Shown here: one piece after another, positions 10,436 to 20,700 of the stretch | Layout: the number at the start of each line of letters is the position of its first letter | How positions within the stretch are numbered: the first letter of the stretch is position 1 | Source of the DNA: Arsukibacterium sp. UBA5043 | GTDB taxonomy: Bacteria > Pseudomonadota > Gammaproteobacteria > Enterobacterales > Alteromonadaceae | Direction of reading: 5' to 3' | Assembly: GCA_002415085.1 (NCBI GenBank) | Contig: DIBV01000002.1 | Coordinates: 62,001 to 126,000, forward strand | DNA length: 64,000 bases | Notes under the pieces: model-generated | What the model saw: the letters and a program-made list of their open reading frames with translations, nothing else | Told to the model about the DNA's origin: nothing | The model's database searches: none | Translations under genes and position numbers: made by a program

Positions 10436-11590
10436 TTAAAAAACCAAGTCGACACCAAAGGCCAGAACACCATTACGCTGGTCTGTGGTTTGAAGATCTT
10501 CTGAACTGAACTGTGCTTTAAAGGCTGCCGAAGGATGGAAGTCATATCGAAAACCGACATTCCAGGTACTGGCATCACGTTCCTGGCTTGCTACCAACCC
10601 CTGCAATGGCACTAACAGTTGTGGAGGTAACACGTTGCTGTAGGGCTGATAAATGCTGACTACTGCATCATTGTTTTCGCGTTCATAGGAAATATAAGGA
10701 GTAAAACTATTAAAACGTTTGCCAATAGAGGCGTACCAGTTTTTCTGAGTAGCAATAAAACTGTTTTCGACTTCAACTCTGGTAAATTCAGCTACTGCTA
10801 TCCAGTTGCTATCATCAAAAGTCAGGCCCACGCCGATAAAATTAGAGCTTTCGTCGTCAATATCAACCGCTTCAACAACCGGCGTCAGGCCATTGGCGTT
10901 AAGTGCCTGATATAAATTTCCGACAGTAAAACCCGGTGCCAGGGTTACTGGCGCCGTATCTATGCTGGTTTTACCGGCAAGATAGGCAAAACGGGCACTT
11001 AGCGAGTCTTTTGCCAGCTCCCAGGTGATACCTGTAATAGTGTCAATGCTGGCGTTTACTGAGTTGCCGCTTAGCGTGGCGTCGCCATCGTAGCTACCAA
11101 AAATCAGTTGCAAGGTTGAGTCGACACTACCCAACTGAGCCGTCCGGTAAAACGTCAGCCCCTCAATAGTGTCAAAACCCAGGCCGTACACACCTTGTGG
11201 CACCCGCAGCCAATCATAAGCATAGCCGACGTCTTTAAAGTCAGAATATTTATAAAATGGTGTGCGCAGCCTACCGGCATTAATTGTCATATTATCAGTG
11301 AGCTGATAACTGATAAACGCCCACTCGAAGCCAACATCAAAATCGTCCCGGCCCCGCCCAAGCAGCTGCGCTGTTACGGACAGCTTTTCACCTAAATCAG
11401 ATTTGATCTGCAAGGCAATCAAACTTTCATTTTTAAAATCAATGGTATCGTCATAACCATACAATTGCTCATCACTGCCGGTTGTCATTCCAGCCTTGAT
11501 TGAGGCAAAACCATTAATAGACGTGTCAGCGGATACGGCGGCGGGAGCCAGAATAACTGCAAGTGACAGGACGAGTAGACTTTTTCTCAT
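10436..11590 (-). CDS. Outer-membrane porin-like beta-barrel protein
   Basis: The 384-residue protein has a clear signal peptide (MRKSLLVLSLAVILAPAAVSA-D) and then alternating-residue beta strands typical of a Gram-negative barrel, ending in a C-terminal Phe (GVDLVF) as required for assembly by the Bam machine. Segments such as INAGRLRTPFYKYSD and FAYLAGKTS fit general porins of Alteromonadales. Substrate specificity cannot be read. It is the first gene of the minus-strand operon porin / PBP-like / MCP / cheV, with GAGG ahead of its start, so the operon promoter should lie in 11591-11968. Confidence 0.8.
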   Translation of the reverse strand: MRKSLLVLSLAVILAPAAVSADTSINGFASIKAGMTTGSDEQLYGYDDTIDFKNESLIALQIKSDLGEKLSVTAQLLGRGRDDFDVGFEWAFISYQLTDNMTINAGRLRTPFYKYSDFKDVGYAYDWLRVPQGVYGLGFDTIEGLTFYRTAQLGSVDSTLQLIFGSYDGDATLSGNSVNASIDTITGITWELAKDSLSARFAYLAGKTSIDTAPVTLAPGFTVGNLYQALNANGLTPVVEAVDIDDESSNFIGVGLTFDDSNWIAVAEFTRVEVENSFIATQKNWYASIGKRFNSFTPYISYERENNDAVVSIYQPYSNVLPPQLLVPLQGLVASQERDASTWNVGFRYDFHPSAAFKAQFSSEDLQTTDQRNGVLAFGVDLVF

Positions 11591-11968
11591 TATTACCTCA
11601 CTGAACTATTTATGCGCTGTGCCCAAGCTCGCGCACTATCAACGCTTTAAAGTGTAATTACCGGAATGAAACCATTACTTTAGTTTAATTTTACCATCAT
11701 CTTGTACAGAGTAGGCTATAAAATGCGAAATTGGCATCAGACTCAGTTAACTTTAATCTGAATTAACTCAATTTGCCGAAAGCATCGAACAAAGCAACAC
11801 CTCGAGAGTTACGTTTGAAATAGCAAACTAGCTCATAAAACAGCACACTTAACGGATAAATCTGCAACCGGGTTTAGCGGTATCTTGACAAGCCGTATCC
11901 AGGCAACGAGTATAGTTGGGTCTTGCGTACCATACGCGTTTAAAAGCTAAAAAAATAAAAGAGAAATC
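11591..11968. other. Divergent intergenic region between porin operon and S46 peptidase
   Basis: A 378-base gene-free stretch that must hold promoters for both flanking transcripts. On the plus strand TTGACA (11885-11890) and TATAGT (11911-11916) resemble -35 and -10 elements, but the 20-base spacing is long, so I do not call a promoter firmly. The segment 11690-11770 is AT-rich. I found no small gene, convincing operator or RNA gene here. Confidence 0.5.
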
Positions 11969-14125
11969 ATGAAAAAATCTTTACTGATACTAGCGTTTGC
12001 CAGCAGTGTTGCTCTGGCCGATGAGGGCATGTGGATGCCACAACAACTGCCTGATATTGCTGATGAATTAAAAGCTGCCGGCTTAGAACTTGACCCGGCC
12101 AACCTGACTAAGCTTACCGAGTTTCCGATGGCAGCCATTGTCAGCCTTGGTGGCTGTTCTGCCTCATTTATCTCACCGAACGGCTTGGTGGTTACTAACC
12201 ATCACTGTGTTTACAACAGCATTGCGCACAACTCCACTCCGGATAACGACCTGCTGGCCAATGGCTTTCTCGCTGCAAATATGACTGATGAAGTGCCCGC
12301 TGCGCCAGGCAGCAGAGTTTATGTTACCAAAGCAGTAGATAATGTGACGGCCCAGGTTATTGATGACAAAACAGCCAAACTTAGCGGTAAGCAACGGATT
12401 GATGCGATTGAAACAAACCAGAAGCAGTTGATAGCACAGTGCGAGCAAGACGAGGGACACCGCTGCCGGGTAGCTGCTTATTATGGCTCTCTGGAGTATT
12501 ATTTAATCAAACAGCTGGAAATTAAAGATGTACGTCTGGTGCATGCTCCCGCTGAAGGCGTTGGTAAATTTGGCGGCGACACTGATAACTGGATGTGGCC
12601 GCGTCATACCGGCGACTATGGCTTTTTAAGAGCCTACGTAAGCCCGGAAGGTAAGTCTGCCGATTATCATGTCGATAACGTCCCTTACCAACCAGATCAT
12701 TACCTGAAGCTGGCAGCTGAAGGGCTGCAGGAAGGCGATTTTGTGATGGCATTGGGCTACCCCGGCCGCACTAACCGGCACCGGTTGCCATCGGAGGTAA
12801 GTGAAACTTTCGAGTGGAGCTACCCTAATACTGTGCAGCAGTTCAAAGACACCCTGGCTATTATTGACCGGGTAACCTCGACCAACAAAGATGCCGAGCT
12901 GAAATATGCCAGTCGGGTTGCAGGTCTTAACAATTATATGAAAAACCGCCAGGGCATGCTCGACAGTTTTGCACAAAGCGACTTCTTAGCGCGCAAACAA
13001 GCTGAGCATAAAGCGCTTAACGCATGGGTTAACAGCAGCCGAGACAATAAAAAAGCTTACGCTAAAGACCTGACCACCATTGATAAGCTGTTAGCAGAAC
13101 AACACCGTAAGGCTCGCGCAGATTATGCTCTTAATAATGCCACGCCGCGCCTGCTGAATGTAGCACGCTCATTGTACCGGTTAGCTCAGGAAAGCACCAA
13201 GCCTGACACAGAGCGAAAAGCAGGTTACCAGCTGCGGGATATTCCACGCTTTAAAGCCTATGTCGCCGGTATGGAGCGTAACTTTGATGTCAGTGTCGAA
13301 AAAGCCCTGGACTTACATAATCTGACCAAGTATGTGGCATTACCGAAGCAGCAGCGCAATGCAGACTTTGATAATGCCCTGGGTATAAAAAGTAAGATGA
13401 GCCAAAGCGAGCTGATGGCGCTTATTGATAGCTGGTATGCCAAAACCGGTTTAACTGAGTTAACGAATCGTACCGCTTTAATTGAGTCTGAGCCGGCACA
13501 GTTCAGCCAGAGTGCAGATCCGTTTGTTATGGCGGCTGTTGCGCTTTATAAAAGTGATTTAAAACAGGAAGCGGAGGAAGAGCAGCTGGCAGGTAAAATC
13601 CAGCAGGCTTATGCCAGTTATATGCGGGCAAAAATGGCGTTTATGCAGTCCAAAGGACAAGCAGTGTACCCGGATGCCAACAGCACGTTACGGGTAACGT
13701 ACGGTAATGTTAAAGGCCGCGCGCACGGTAACGAAGACGGCAATGCCTGGGCACCCTTTACTACGTTGCGAGGCATTACCGCCAAGGCAACTGGCGAGGG
13801 TGAATTTAATGCCCCGGCCGAACAGCTGGCAGCAATTAACGCCAAAAATTACGGCCCTTATCTGGTGCCAGCATTAAATTCGGTACCGGTTAATTACCTT
13901 GCTACGCTGGATATTACCGGCGGTAACTCAGGCTCAGCGGTATTAAACAGTAAAGCTGAGTTTGTCGGACTGGCGTTTGACGGCACCCTGGATTCTATTA
14001 TTTCCGATTGGGATTATAACCCGGCCAATACCCGGTCAATTCAGGTAGATTTACGCTTTATGCTATGGCAGATGCAACAGGTTGATAACGCCACTGCACT
14101 GCTAAAAGAAATTGGTGTTAACTAG
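11969..14125 (+). CDS. S46 family dipeptidyl-peptidase (DPP7-like)
   Basis: Secreted serine exopeptidase of 718 residues with a signal peptide ending near VALA-D. The S46 catalytic triad is visible: His in VVTNHHC, Asp in the NWMWPRHTGDY region and Ser in GGNSGSAV, and the mature start GMWMPQQLP is typical. The family removes dipeptides from the N-terminus of peptides in the periplasm or at the surface. Eighteen residues after the catalytic Ser is Gly (in AFDGTLDS); in the characterised family Gly at this place goes with DPP7-type hydrophobic P1 preference and Arg with DPP11-type acidic preference, so I infer DPP7-like activity. GAGAAA lies before the ATG. A single-gene unit with its own terminator. 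Confidence 0.92.
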   Translation: MKKSLLILAFASSVALADEGMWMPQQLPDIADELKAAGLELDPANLTKLTEFPMAAIVSLGGCSASFISPNGLVVTNHHCVYNSIAHNSTPDNDLLANGFLAANMTDEVPAAPGSRVYVTKAVDNVTAQVIDDKTAKLSGKQRIDAIETNQKQLIAQCEQDEGHRCRVAAYYGSLEYYLIKQLEIKDVRLVHAPAEGVGKFGGDTDNWMWPRHTGDYGFLRAYVSPEGKSADYHVDNVPYQPDHYLKLAAEGLQEGDFVMALGYPGRTNRHRLPSEVSETFEWSYPNTVQQFKDTLAIIDRVTSTNKDAELKYASRVAGLNNYMKNRQGMLDSFAQSDFLARKQAEHKALNAWVNSSRDNKKAYAKDLTTIDKLLAEQHRKARADYALNNATPRLLNVARSLYRLAQESTKPDTERKAGYQLRDIPRFKAYVAGMERNFDVSVEKALDLHNLTKYVALPKQQRNADFDNALGIKSKMSQSELMALIDSWYAKTGLTELTNRTALIESEPAQFSQSADPFVMAAVALYKSDLKQEAEEEQLAGKIQQAYASYMRAKMAFMQSKGQAVYPDANSTLRVTYGNVKGRAHGNEDGNAWAPFTTLRGITAKATGEGEFNAPAEQLAAINAKNYGPYLVPALNSVPVNYLATLDITGGNSGSAVLNSKAEFVGLAFDGTLDSIISDWDYNPANTRSIQVDLRFMLWQMQQVDNATALLKEIGVN

Positions 14126-14162
14126 CCAGGTAAACTTGGCGCGGTAAATACGGTATTTTGTT

Positions 14163-14192
14163 AAAACCTCTGCCTGTCAGAGGTTTTTTATT
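14163..14192 (+). terminator. Terminator after S46 peptidase
   Basis: Arms AAAACCTCTG (14163-14172) and CAGAGGTTTT (14178-14187) around a five-base loop, followed by TTATT. A strong intrinsic terminator 37 bases after the peptidase stop. Confidence 0.9.
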
Positions 14193-14249
14193 GGAAAAAA
14201 TTAGCCAATGCTGGTTAACCTTAACTTTAGCAGCTAAGATTAAAATTCC

Positions 14250-15953
14250 ATGGATAAACACAGTAAGTATTTGCTTAAAGAATCCAGCTTAATTCAAATG
14301 CTTGATCCTCTGGCCGCTGACTGGAATAATTCGCAGCGCTCAGCCCCCGACAATGCCGCCAGCAAACTTGCGGCAGACATCAATGTTTCGCGTTTAAATA
14401 CATTATTTGACCATTTTTTGCAGGCAATAGGTATTGCCATCGCCCTGGTTGGACTGGACGGTAAAATACTGGCTTCGTCAAAATGGCAACGTGCCTGTAT
14501 TCAGTTTCACCGGGTTAATGAAACCAGTCGGCAGCGCTGTCATGAAAGTGATATCGACTTAGCCAGCAGAATGCAGCAGGGAAATAACTATGCGATCTAT
14601 AAATGTCGCAATGGTTTAACCGATTGTGCAACACCGTTGGTGATAAACGAGGTGCATGTCGCTAATTTGTTTATCGGGCAATTTTTTCTGACCGAACCCG
14701 ACTTAACTTTTTTCAGAGCGCAAGCAACCGAGCTTGGATTAGATCAGGAAGACTACCTCAGCGCCATAGCAGAAGTTCCGATAGTGGCAGAAGAAAAACT
14801 GCCAGCGCTGCTAAACTTACTTACCGCACTGGCCCAGCAGATCGCTGAGCTGAGTATGGTTAATCAGCGCTATGCCCGAACCATTAGTTCCGTAGAGCAA
14901 CAAGTTTCCGAACGTACCCAGGAACTGGAGTTACAGAATCTGATATTAAGCCAGATAAGCCGGGGTGCCAGTCTGGCTACAATTTTAACCGATATGGTGC
15001 AACAAATTGAATTGCTGCACCCGCAAATGCGCTGCTCCGTGTTATTACTTGATGAAACGGGTCAATATTTGAAACATGGTGCGGCCCCCTCCCTGCCCGA
15101 CTTTTATAACCAGCAAGTTGATGGCCTTGCTATTGGTATTGGCCAGGGTTCGTGTGGCACGGCCGCTTTTACCGGCGAACCGGTGATTGTTGAAAATATT
15201 GACAGTCATCCTTACTGGCAACCTTTTTTGCACTTAACACAAAGAGCAAAGCTGGCAGCATGCTGGTCACATCCTATAAAAAATGCTGAAGGTAAAGTTC
15301 TCGGTACTTTTGGTATTTATCATAACCAGCCTTGCCAGCCGACGACCAGCCAACGTCAGAAAATAGCCAATTACAGTAATCTGGCAGAGCTGGCTATCAG
15401 CCGCAGCATATCCTCAGAAAAAATTCGCCGGTTGGCATTTTACGACGCGTTAACCGGTTTACCAAACCGCCGGCTGCTGGAAGAGCGGCTGCAGTTCGCC
15501 ATGTTAAATAGCAAACGTCACCACAGCTACAGTGCCATGATGTTCGTTGACCTGGATAACTTTAAACCCGTCAATGATTTATATGGCCATAAAACAGGTG
15601 ATCAGGTGCTGTTACTGATTGGCGAACGGATCCGTAATGTTGTGCGGGAAGCTGATACCGTGGCCCGCTTCGGTGGTGATGAGTTTATTGTAGTACTGCA
15701 TGACATTGGCAAATCAACAGCACATTGCCGGCAGCGCACTGAGCAGGTAGCGACTAAAATCGCGGCAACGATTAATGAACCACTGGTTATTGAGCGGGAA
15801 CAAAAACTGAGCCACCAATGCAGCTGCAGCATCGGTCTGGTTATGTTCAATGGTGACCACACTTCAGCCGACGATTTGTTACGGCAAGCCGATGCAGCAA
15901 TGTATATGGCAAAAAGCCAGGGTAAAGATCAGCTTTGCTGGTATCAGTCCTGA
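14250..15953 (+). CDS. Diguanylate cyclase with PocR and GAF sensory domains
   Basis: The 567-residue soluble protein has an N-terminal PocR ligand-binding domain (about 45-205; conserved cysteines in RCHESD and YKCRNGLTDCATPL), a short coiled coil, a GAF domain (about 230-385) and a C-terminal GGDEF domain (about 400-565). The active-site RFGGDEFIV is intact and a READ I-site precedes it by five residues, so product inhibition by c-di-GMP is expected. PocR domains elsewhere sense small hydrophobic or organic molecules such as diols; the ligand here is unknown. No membrane segment is seen. Ribosome binding site is weak. The 3' end overlaps the convergent CBS gene by 10 bases. Confidence 0.9.
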   Translation: MDKHSKYLLKESSLIQMLDPLAADWNNSQRSAPDNAASKLAADINVSRLNTLFDHFLQAIGIAIALVGLDGKILASSKWQRACIQFHRVNETSRQRCHESDIDLASRMQQGNNYAIYKCRNGLTDCATPLVINEVHVANLFIGQFFLTEPDLTFFRAQATELGLDQEDYLSAIAEVPIVAEEKLPALLNLLTALAQQIAELSMVNQRYARTISSVEQQVSERTQELELQNLILSQISRGASLATILTDMVQQIELLHPQMRCSVLLLDETGQYLKHGAAPSLPDFYNQQVDGLAIGIGQGSCGTAAFTGEPVIVENIDSHPYWQPFLHLTQRAKLAACWSHPIKNAEGKVLGTFGIYHNQPCQPTTSQRQKIANYSNLAELAISRSISSEKIRRLAFYDALTGLPNRRLLEERLQFAMLNSKRHHSYSAMMFVDLDNFKPVNDLYGHKTGDQVLLLIGERIRNVVREADTVARFGGDEFIVVLHDIGKSTAHCRQRTEQVATKIAATINEPLVIEREQKLSHQCSCSIGLVMFNGDHTSADDLLRQADAAMYMAKSQGKDQLCWYQS

Positions 15954-16381
15954 ATGTGTCCTTTTAATAACCTGGCGGCAAGCCTTACAAAGTCTGATGA
16001 GGTTAATATTCCGACAATGCGATTGGCGCTATCGACCACCGGTAAGCAACCATGGCGATTGGTGACAAAAAAATCAGCAACGTCAGCCAGCGATTGCTCT
16101 GGCGTCACCGTGGCAAAATCAGTCGCCATTAATTCACTAACCAACAACTGCTTTTCTTTGCGTTCCAGTGCTACTGCACCGTACTGGGCCATTAAAGACA
16201 TGACTTTGGCGATCATGATTTTCTGGGTTAACATCCCTACCAGCTCGCCACTGCTATCAATGACCGGGATATGCCGCACGTTTTTGCCGCGCATTAAATC
16301 ATGAGCATCTTTTAAGCGGTCACTACGCAGCACACACAAAGGATCAGCTGTCATCAGTTCAGCGACGTGGGTCATTGTCAT
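15944..16381 (-). CDS. CBS-domain pair protein
   Basis: A stand-alone tandem CBS protein of about 145 residues: the first CBS motif spans roughly residues 5-60 (VAELMTADPLCVL ... VRHIPVIDSSGELVGMLT) and the second 80-135 (LMATDFATVTPEQSL ... GCLPVVDSANRIVGILTSSD). Such modules bind adenine nucleotides and regulate partner proteins; the partner is unknown. I choose the ATG at 16381 because AAGGA lies nine bases ahead; an in-frame ATG at 16408 would add nine residues. It converges on the diguanylate cyclase gene with a 10-base overlap, so antisense interference between the two 3' ends is possible. Confidence 0.85.
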   Translation of the reverse strand: MTMTHVAELMTADPLCVLRSDRLKDAHDLMRGKNVRHIPVIDSSGELVGMLTQKIMIAKVMSLMAQYGAVALERKEKQLLVSELMATDFATVTPEQSLADVADFFVTNRHGCLPVVDSANRIVGILTSSDFVRLAARLLKGHIQD

Positions 16382-16667
16382 AATAAATATTCCTTTTAGG
16401 TCTGTCATCGCGGTGTTAATTACAGGTATAGCGAAAAATTGACGACCTTGCCTGATTCAGATCACGTTTTGAACCGGCTTACCCGGTTTAATTGAGCAAA
16501 ACTGACCTATCAACAGCAGACATCGTTAAACTGGACAGGTTTGACATGAGTATTATTAATATAGCTGCGCGCATTAGCGCACTCAGCACATAAAGTGTTA
16601 CTAAAATTCACAATAAAAGGCTGCGATAGTCATTATACTTACTCCCGCTAATTTAAAAGGAGAACCC

Positions 16668-17786
16668 ATGTTTAAGCGCATGTTGATAATGCTGATCGTT
16701 GCTGGCCTGATTTTTGGTGGCATTTTTGCTTACAAGGCTGTAGTTAATCATTATATGAACCAATATTTTGATACTATGCCAATGCCTGTCGCCACCATCA
16801 CAGCGACGGAAGTCACGACGGCACAGTGGCAACCCTTTGTCAGCGCAGTCGGCAGCTTCGCTGCGATTAACAGCGCCGAGCTCTCCACTGAGGCCAGTGG
16901 CATCATTACCAGCATTCAGTTTGACAACGCCAGTGAGGTTCGCAAAGGCCAGCTGCTGATAACCCTGGACGACAGCGTCGATCAGGCTGATTTTACGCGT
17001 TTAAAGGCCGCGCAACAGTTAGCAGAGCTGGAATTAGATCGGTTGCAAACCTTGCTGCGCGACAAAGGTGTCTCTGAGCTGGATGTAAGACGAAGGGAGA
17101 GTGAAGCGGCGCAAGCCAAAGCAGCAGTTGCCTCCCAGCTGGCTCGGATTGCCCAGAAAACCATTCATGCGCCTTTTGATGGCGTGACCGGCATTCGCCA
17201 GGTAAGTCTGGGCCAGCTGGTATCTCCTGGTGATAATGTGGTGTCATTGCAATCGCTTGATCCTATTTATCTAAATTTCAGCTTGCCGGAACAACAACTG
17301 GCCAGCATCAGTCCAGGCCAGCAACTTAATGTGAACGTTGATGCCTGGGCCGATCAGCAGTTTAGTGGCGAAATTACCGCTATTGCCCCGGCAGTACGCC
17401 AATCCAGTCGCAGTGTTGAAGTGCAGGCTACCTTTGCCAACCCGCAACATAAACTACGGCCGGGAATGTTTGCCCGGGTACAGATGGACGCCGGACAAAG
17501 CCAGGAAGTCACCCTGGTACCGCAAACCGCCATTCAGTTTAATCCCTATGGTAATTCGGTATTTCTGATCCGCGACCAAGATGGCAAGCTTACAGCCCAC
17601 CAGCGTTTTGTCAGCACCGGCCAGAGTCGTGGCGACCTGATTGCAATAACCGATGGCCTTAACGCGGGCGATGTTGTAGCGACCTCTGGCTTATTGAAGC
17701 TTCGCAATGGCGCTCAGGTGAAGATTAGTGACAATCAACAGGTAACGCCGACCGCAGATCCTAAGCCCAGCCCGGCAAACCAGTAA
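16668..17786 (+). CDS. RND efflux periplasmic adaptor (membrane fusion protein)
   Basis: A 372-residue HlyD/AcrA-family adaptor with an N-terminal membrane anchor (about 5-25). The lipoyl/barrel-sandwich halves are around residues 65-100 and 165-205 (IHAPFDGVTGIRQVSLGQLVSPGD), joined by an alpha-helical hairpin (about 100-160), followed by beta-barrel and membrane-proximal domains (FRPGM-type LRPGMFARVQ). AAGGAG is placed well before the ATG. It lies 12 bases ahead of its permease gene. No outer-membrane channel gene accompanies the pair, so a TolC-like protein encoded elsewhere is presumed. Substrate unknown. Confidence 0.93.
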   Translation: MFKRMLIMLIVAGLIFGGIFAYKAVVNHYMNQYFDTMPMPVATITATEVTTAQWQPFVSAVGSFAAINSAELSTEASGIITSIQFDNASEVRKGQLLITLDDSVDQADFTRLKAAQQLAELELDRLQTLLRDKGVSELDVRRRESEAAQAKAAVASQLARIAQKTIHAPFDGVTGIRQVSLGQLVSPGDNVVSLQSLDPIYLNFSLPEQQLASISPGQQLNVNVDAWADQQFSGEITAIAPAVRQSSRSVEVQATFANPQHKLRPGMFARVQMDAGQSQEVTLVPQTAIQFNPYGNSVFLIRDQDGKLTAHQRFVSTGQSRGDLIAITDGLNAGDVVATSGLLKLRNGAQVKISDNQQVTPTADPKPSPANQ

Positions 17787-17798
17787 GGAACAATTACC

Positions 17799-20700
17799 AT
17801 GCGCTTTACTGATGTCTTTATAAAAAAACCGATCCTGGCCTCGGTCGTCAGCTTATTTATTATTCTGCTTGGTTTAAGAGCCATCATGGATATGAATGTG
17901 CGGCAATTTCCAGAAATTCAGAACGCGGTTGTCACGGTAAATACCGTATACGTTGGTGCAGATGCCGATCTTATTCAGGGCTTCATTACCACCCCCCTGG
18001 AGCGCGAAATCGCATCAGCTGAGGGTATCGATTATCTGGTCTCGACTTCCGTCGCCGGTTCCAGCACAGTTGAAGCTTACCTACGGCTGGATTACGAGCC
18101 GAATGAAGCCCTAACCCAAATTGCAGCTCAGGTTAATAAAGTCCGCTCAGAACTGCCTGAAAATGCCCGCGACCCAGTTATTTCATTGAAGGTAGGCCAG
18201 GACACGGCGGCAATGTACCTATCGTTTTATTCTGAGGTGCTGGGTAATAATCAGATAACCGACTACATCGTCCGGGTGATTGAGCCACAATTGGCCACTA
18301 TTCCGGGTGTGCAGCGGGCTGAAATTCTTGGTGCCCGTACCTTTGCTATGCGGATCTGGCTTGATTCGGCAAAAATGGCAGCTTTTGGCATTACCGGTTC
18401 AGACATCAGCAATGCACTGCGCAGTAATAACGTGCTGGCGGCACTTGGCCGCACCAAAGGCCAGATGGTGGCTGTTGATTTAAATGCTGCCACCGATTTA
18501 CGTAGTGCTGAGCAATTTGCTGATTTGGTGATTAGCGCAGACAGCAATGCGCTGGTGCGCTTAAAAGACGTGGCCACGGTTGAGCTTGGCGCCGAAAGCT
18601 ACAATAGCTCGGTCAGCTTTAACGGCCTGGCTGCAACCTTTATCGGCATTGAAATTTCACCGGATGCCAATGCACTGGATGTTATTGCTGAAGTCAGAAA
18701 AGTCTGGGATCGCGATATTATTCCACAGCTGCCTGAGGGACTGGACGCCGACATTCCGTACGACTCTACCGAATATATTGAAAACGCGATAGATGAAGTG
18801 GTTATCTCTATCGTGCTGGCACTGGTCATTGTTATTCTGGTGATTTATGCCTTTTTAGGTTCCATGCGTAGCGTTATTATTCCTGCAGTGGCCATTCCGG
18901 TTTCGTTGATTGGCACCTTCTTTTTAATGTGGCTGCTGGGATTCACTATCAACTTACTGACTTTGCTGGCAATGGTACTGGCCATAGGCATCGTTGTTGA
19001 CGATGCCATTATTATGCTGGAAAACATTCACCGCCACATTGAAGAAGGTAAGTCGCGCGCAGAAGCGGCAATATTGGGGGCACGCGAACTGGCCTGGCCC
19101 ATTATTACCATGTCGACCACCCTGGTGGCGGTATTTTTACCCATCGGCTTTGTTGGCGGCCTGACCGGCGTGTTATTTGTCGAATTTGCTTTCACTCTGG
19201 CGGCGTCGGTTATTTTATCAGGAATCGTCGCCCTGACGTTATCGCCGGTGATGTGTGCTTATATTCTCAAACCACACGATAATAACAACCCAAACGATAA
19301 CTCATTAGAGCACTGGCTTGATCAGCGTTTTGAAACATTGCGCAGCGGCTATCAGCGCCAATTGCACAGCACCCTCAACTATCTGCCGGTGGTGTTAACC
19401 TTTGGTGCTATTGTGCTGGTATCCTGCTACTTTTTATTTATTACCAGCCCGGCAGAACTGGAGCCACCTGAGGATCAGGGTTTTGTGTTCTCGATTCTCG
19501 AGGCCGATAGCTTCGCCACTCTGGACTACCTGGAAAAAAATACCAGTGAATTAAATAAGCTCGGTACAGTAGCCCCGGAAATTAAAAATATTTTTATTAT
19601 TAACGGTACCGGTAGCACTAACAATGCTATCGCAGGCTTTGTGCTGGCGCCATGGGATAAACGGGAGCGCACGACCGCTCAGGTACTGGAGCAGAATATT
19701 CAGCCTTTTATGGCGGATTTGCCCGGTATTAATAGTTTTGCATTAATCCCCCCTTCTCTGCCATCACCCGGCGGCGGTACCCCGGTTGAGTTTATTGTCG
19801 GCTCTACCCAGCCGTTTGCCGCGCTGGAAAGTGTGGTGCAACAGATACTGGGCAAGGCTATGGCTTCCGGTCGTTTTATTTTTGTCGACAGTGATTTAAA
19901 AATAAACCGGCCCCGGCAAACGGTTGAAGTTGATCGGGAAAAAGCCGCGTTGATGGGAGTATCGATGCAGCAAATTGCCGCCGATCTTGGCAGTTTAATG
20001 TCAGGTGCGGATGCGGGTCGTTTTGCACTCGACAACCGTTCCTACCGGGTTATTCCGCAGGTAGCACGCAACGAACGGTTAAACCCTGAACAGCTGAAAG
20101 ACTTTTACACCCGCAATCGTGACGGTGAGCTCGTGCCACTGTCGGCGCTGGTTACCTTAACCGAGTCGGTGCAGCCTCAGGCGTTGAGAGGTTTTCAGCA
20201 GCTTAATGCAGTGAAAATATCCGGCGTGCCCCGTCCGGGCGTGCCGTTGGGTGATGCGTTAGCCGTGCTGGACCAGATAGCCGCTGAGGAAATGCCTGCT
20301 GGTTTTAGCGTGGATTACGCTGGCCAGTCCCGGCAATTTAAAGCCGAAGGCCAACAGCTGGTCGTGACCTTCTTTTTTGCACTGGTTGTTATTTTTTTAA
20401 TTCTGGCAGCTCAGTTTGAGTCGTTTAAAAACGCCATTATTATCCTGGTAACGGTACCGATGAGCGTTTGTGGTGCGTTAATTTTTACCAGTTTAGGTGC
20501 CACCAGCATTAACATTTATACCCAGGTGGGCCTGTTAACCCTGGTAGGATTAATTGCCAAACACGGTATTTTAATTGTGGAGTTTGCTAACCAGTTGCAA
20601 CTTGAGGGTCGCAGTAAACGTGAAGCCATTGAAGAAGCAACCTCCATTCGTTTGCGGCCCATTTTAATGACAACGGCAGCGACGGTGCTGGCAATGATCC

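Noticed and set aside
16541-16563. TTGACA motif ahead of the first RND operon as a -35 box
   Set aside because: No acceptable -10 element at 16-18 bases; TATACT at 16634-16639 is too far away and lacks a -35 partner.
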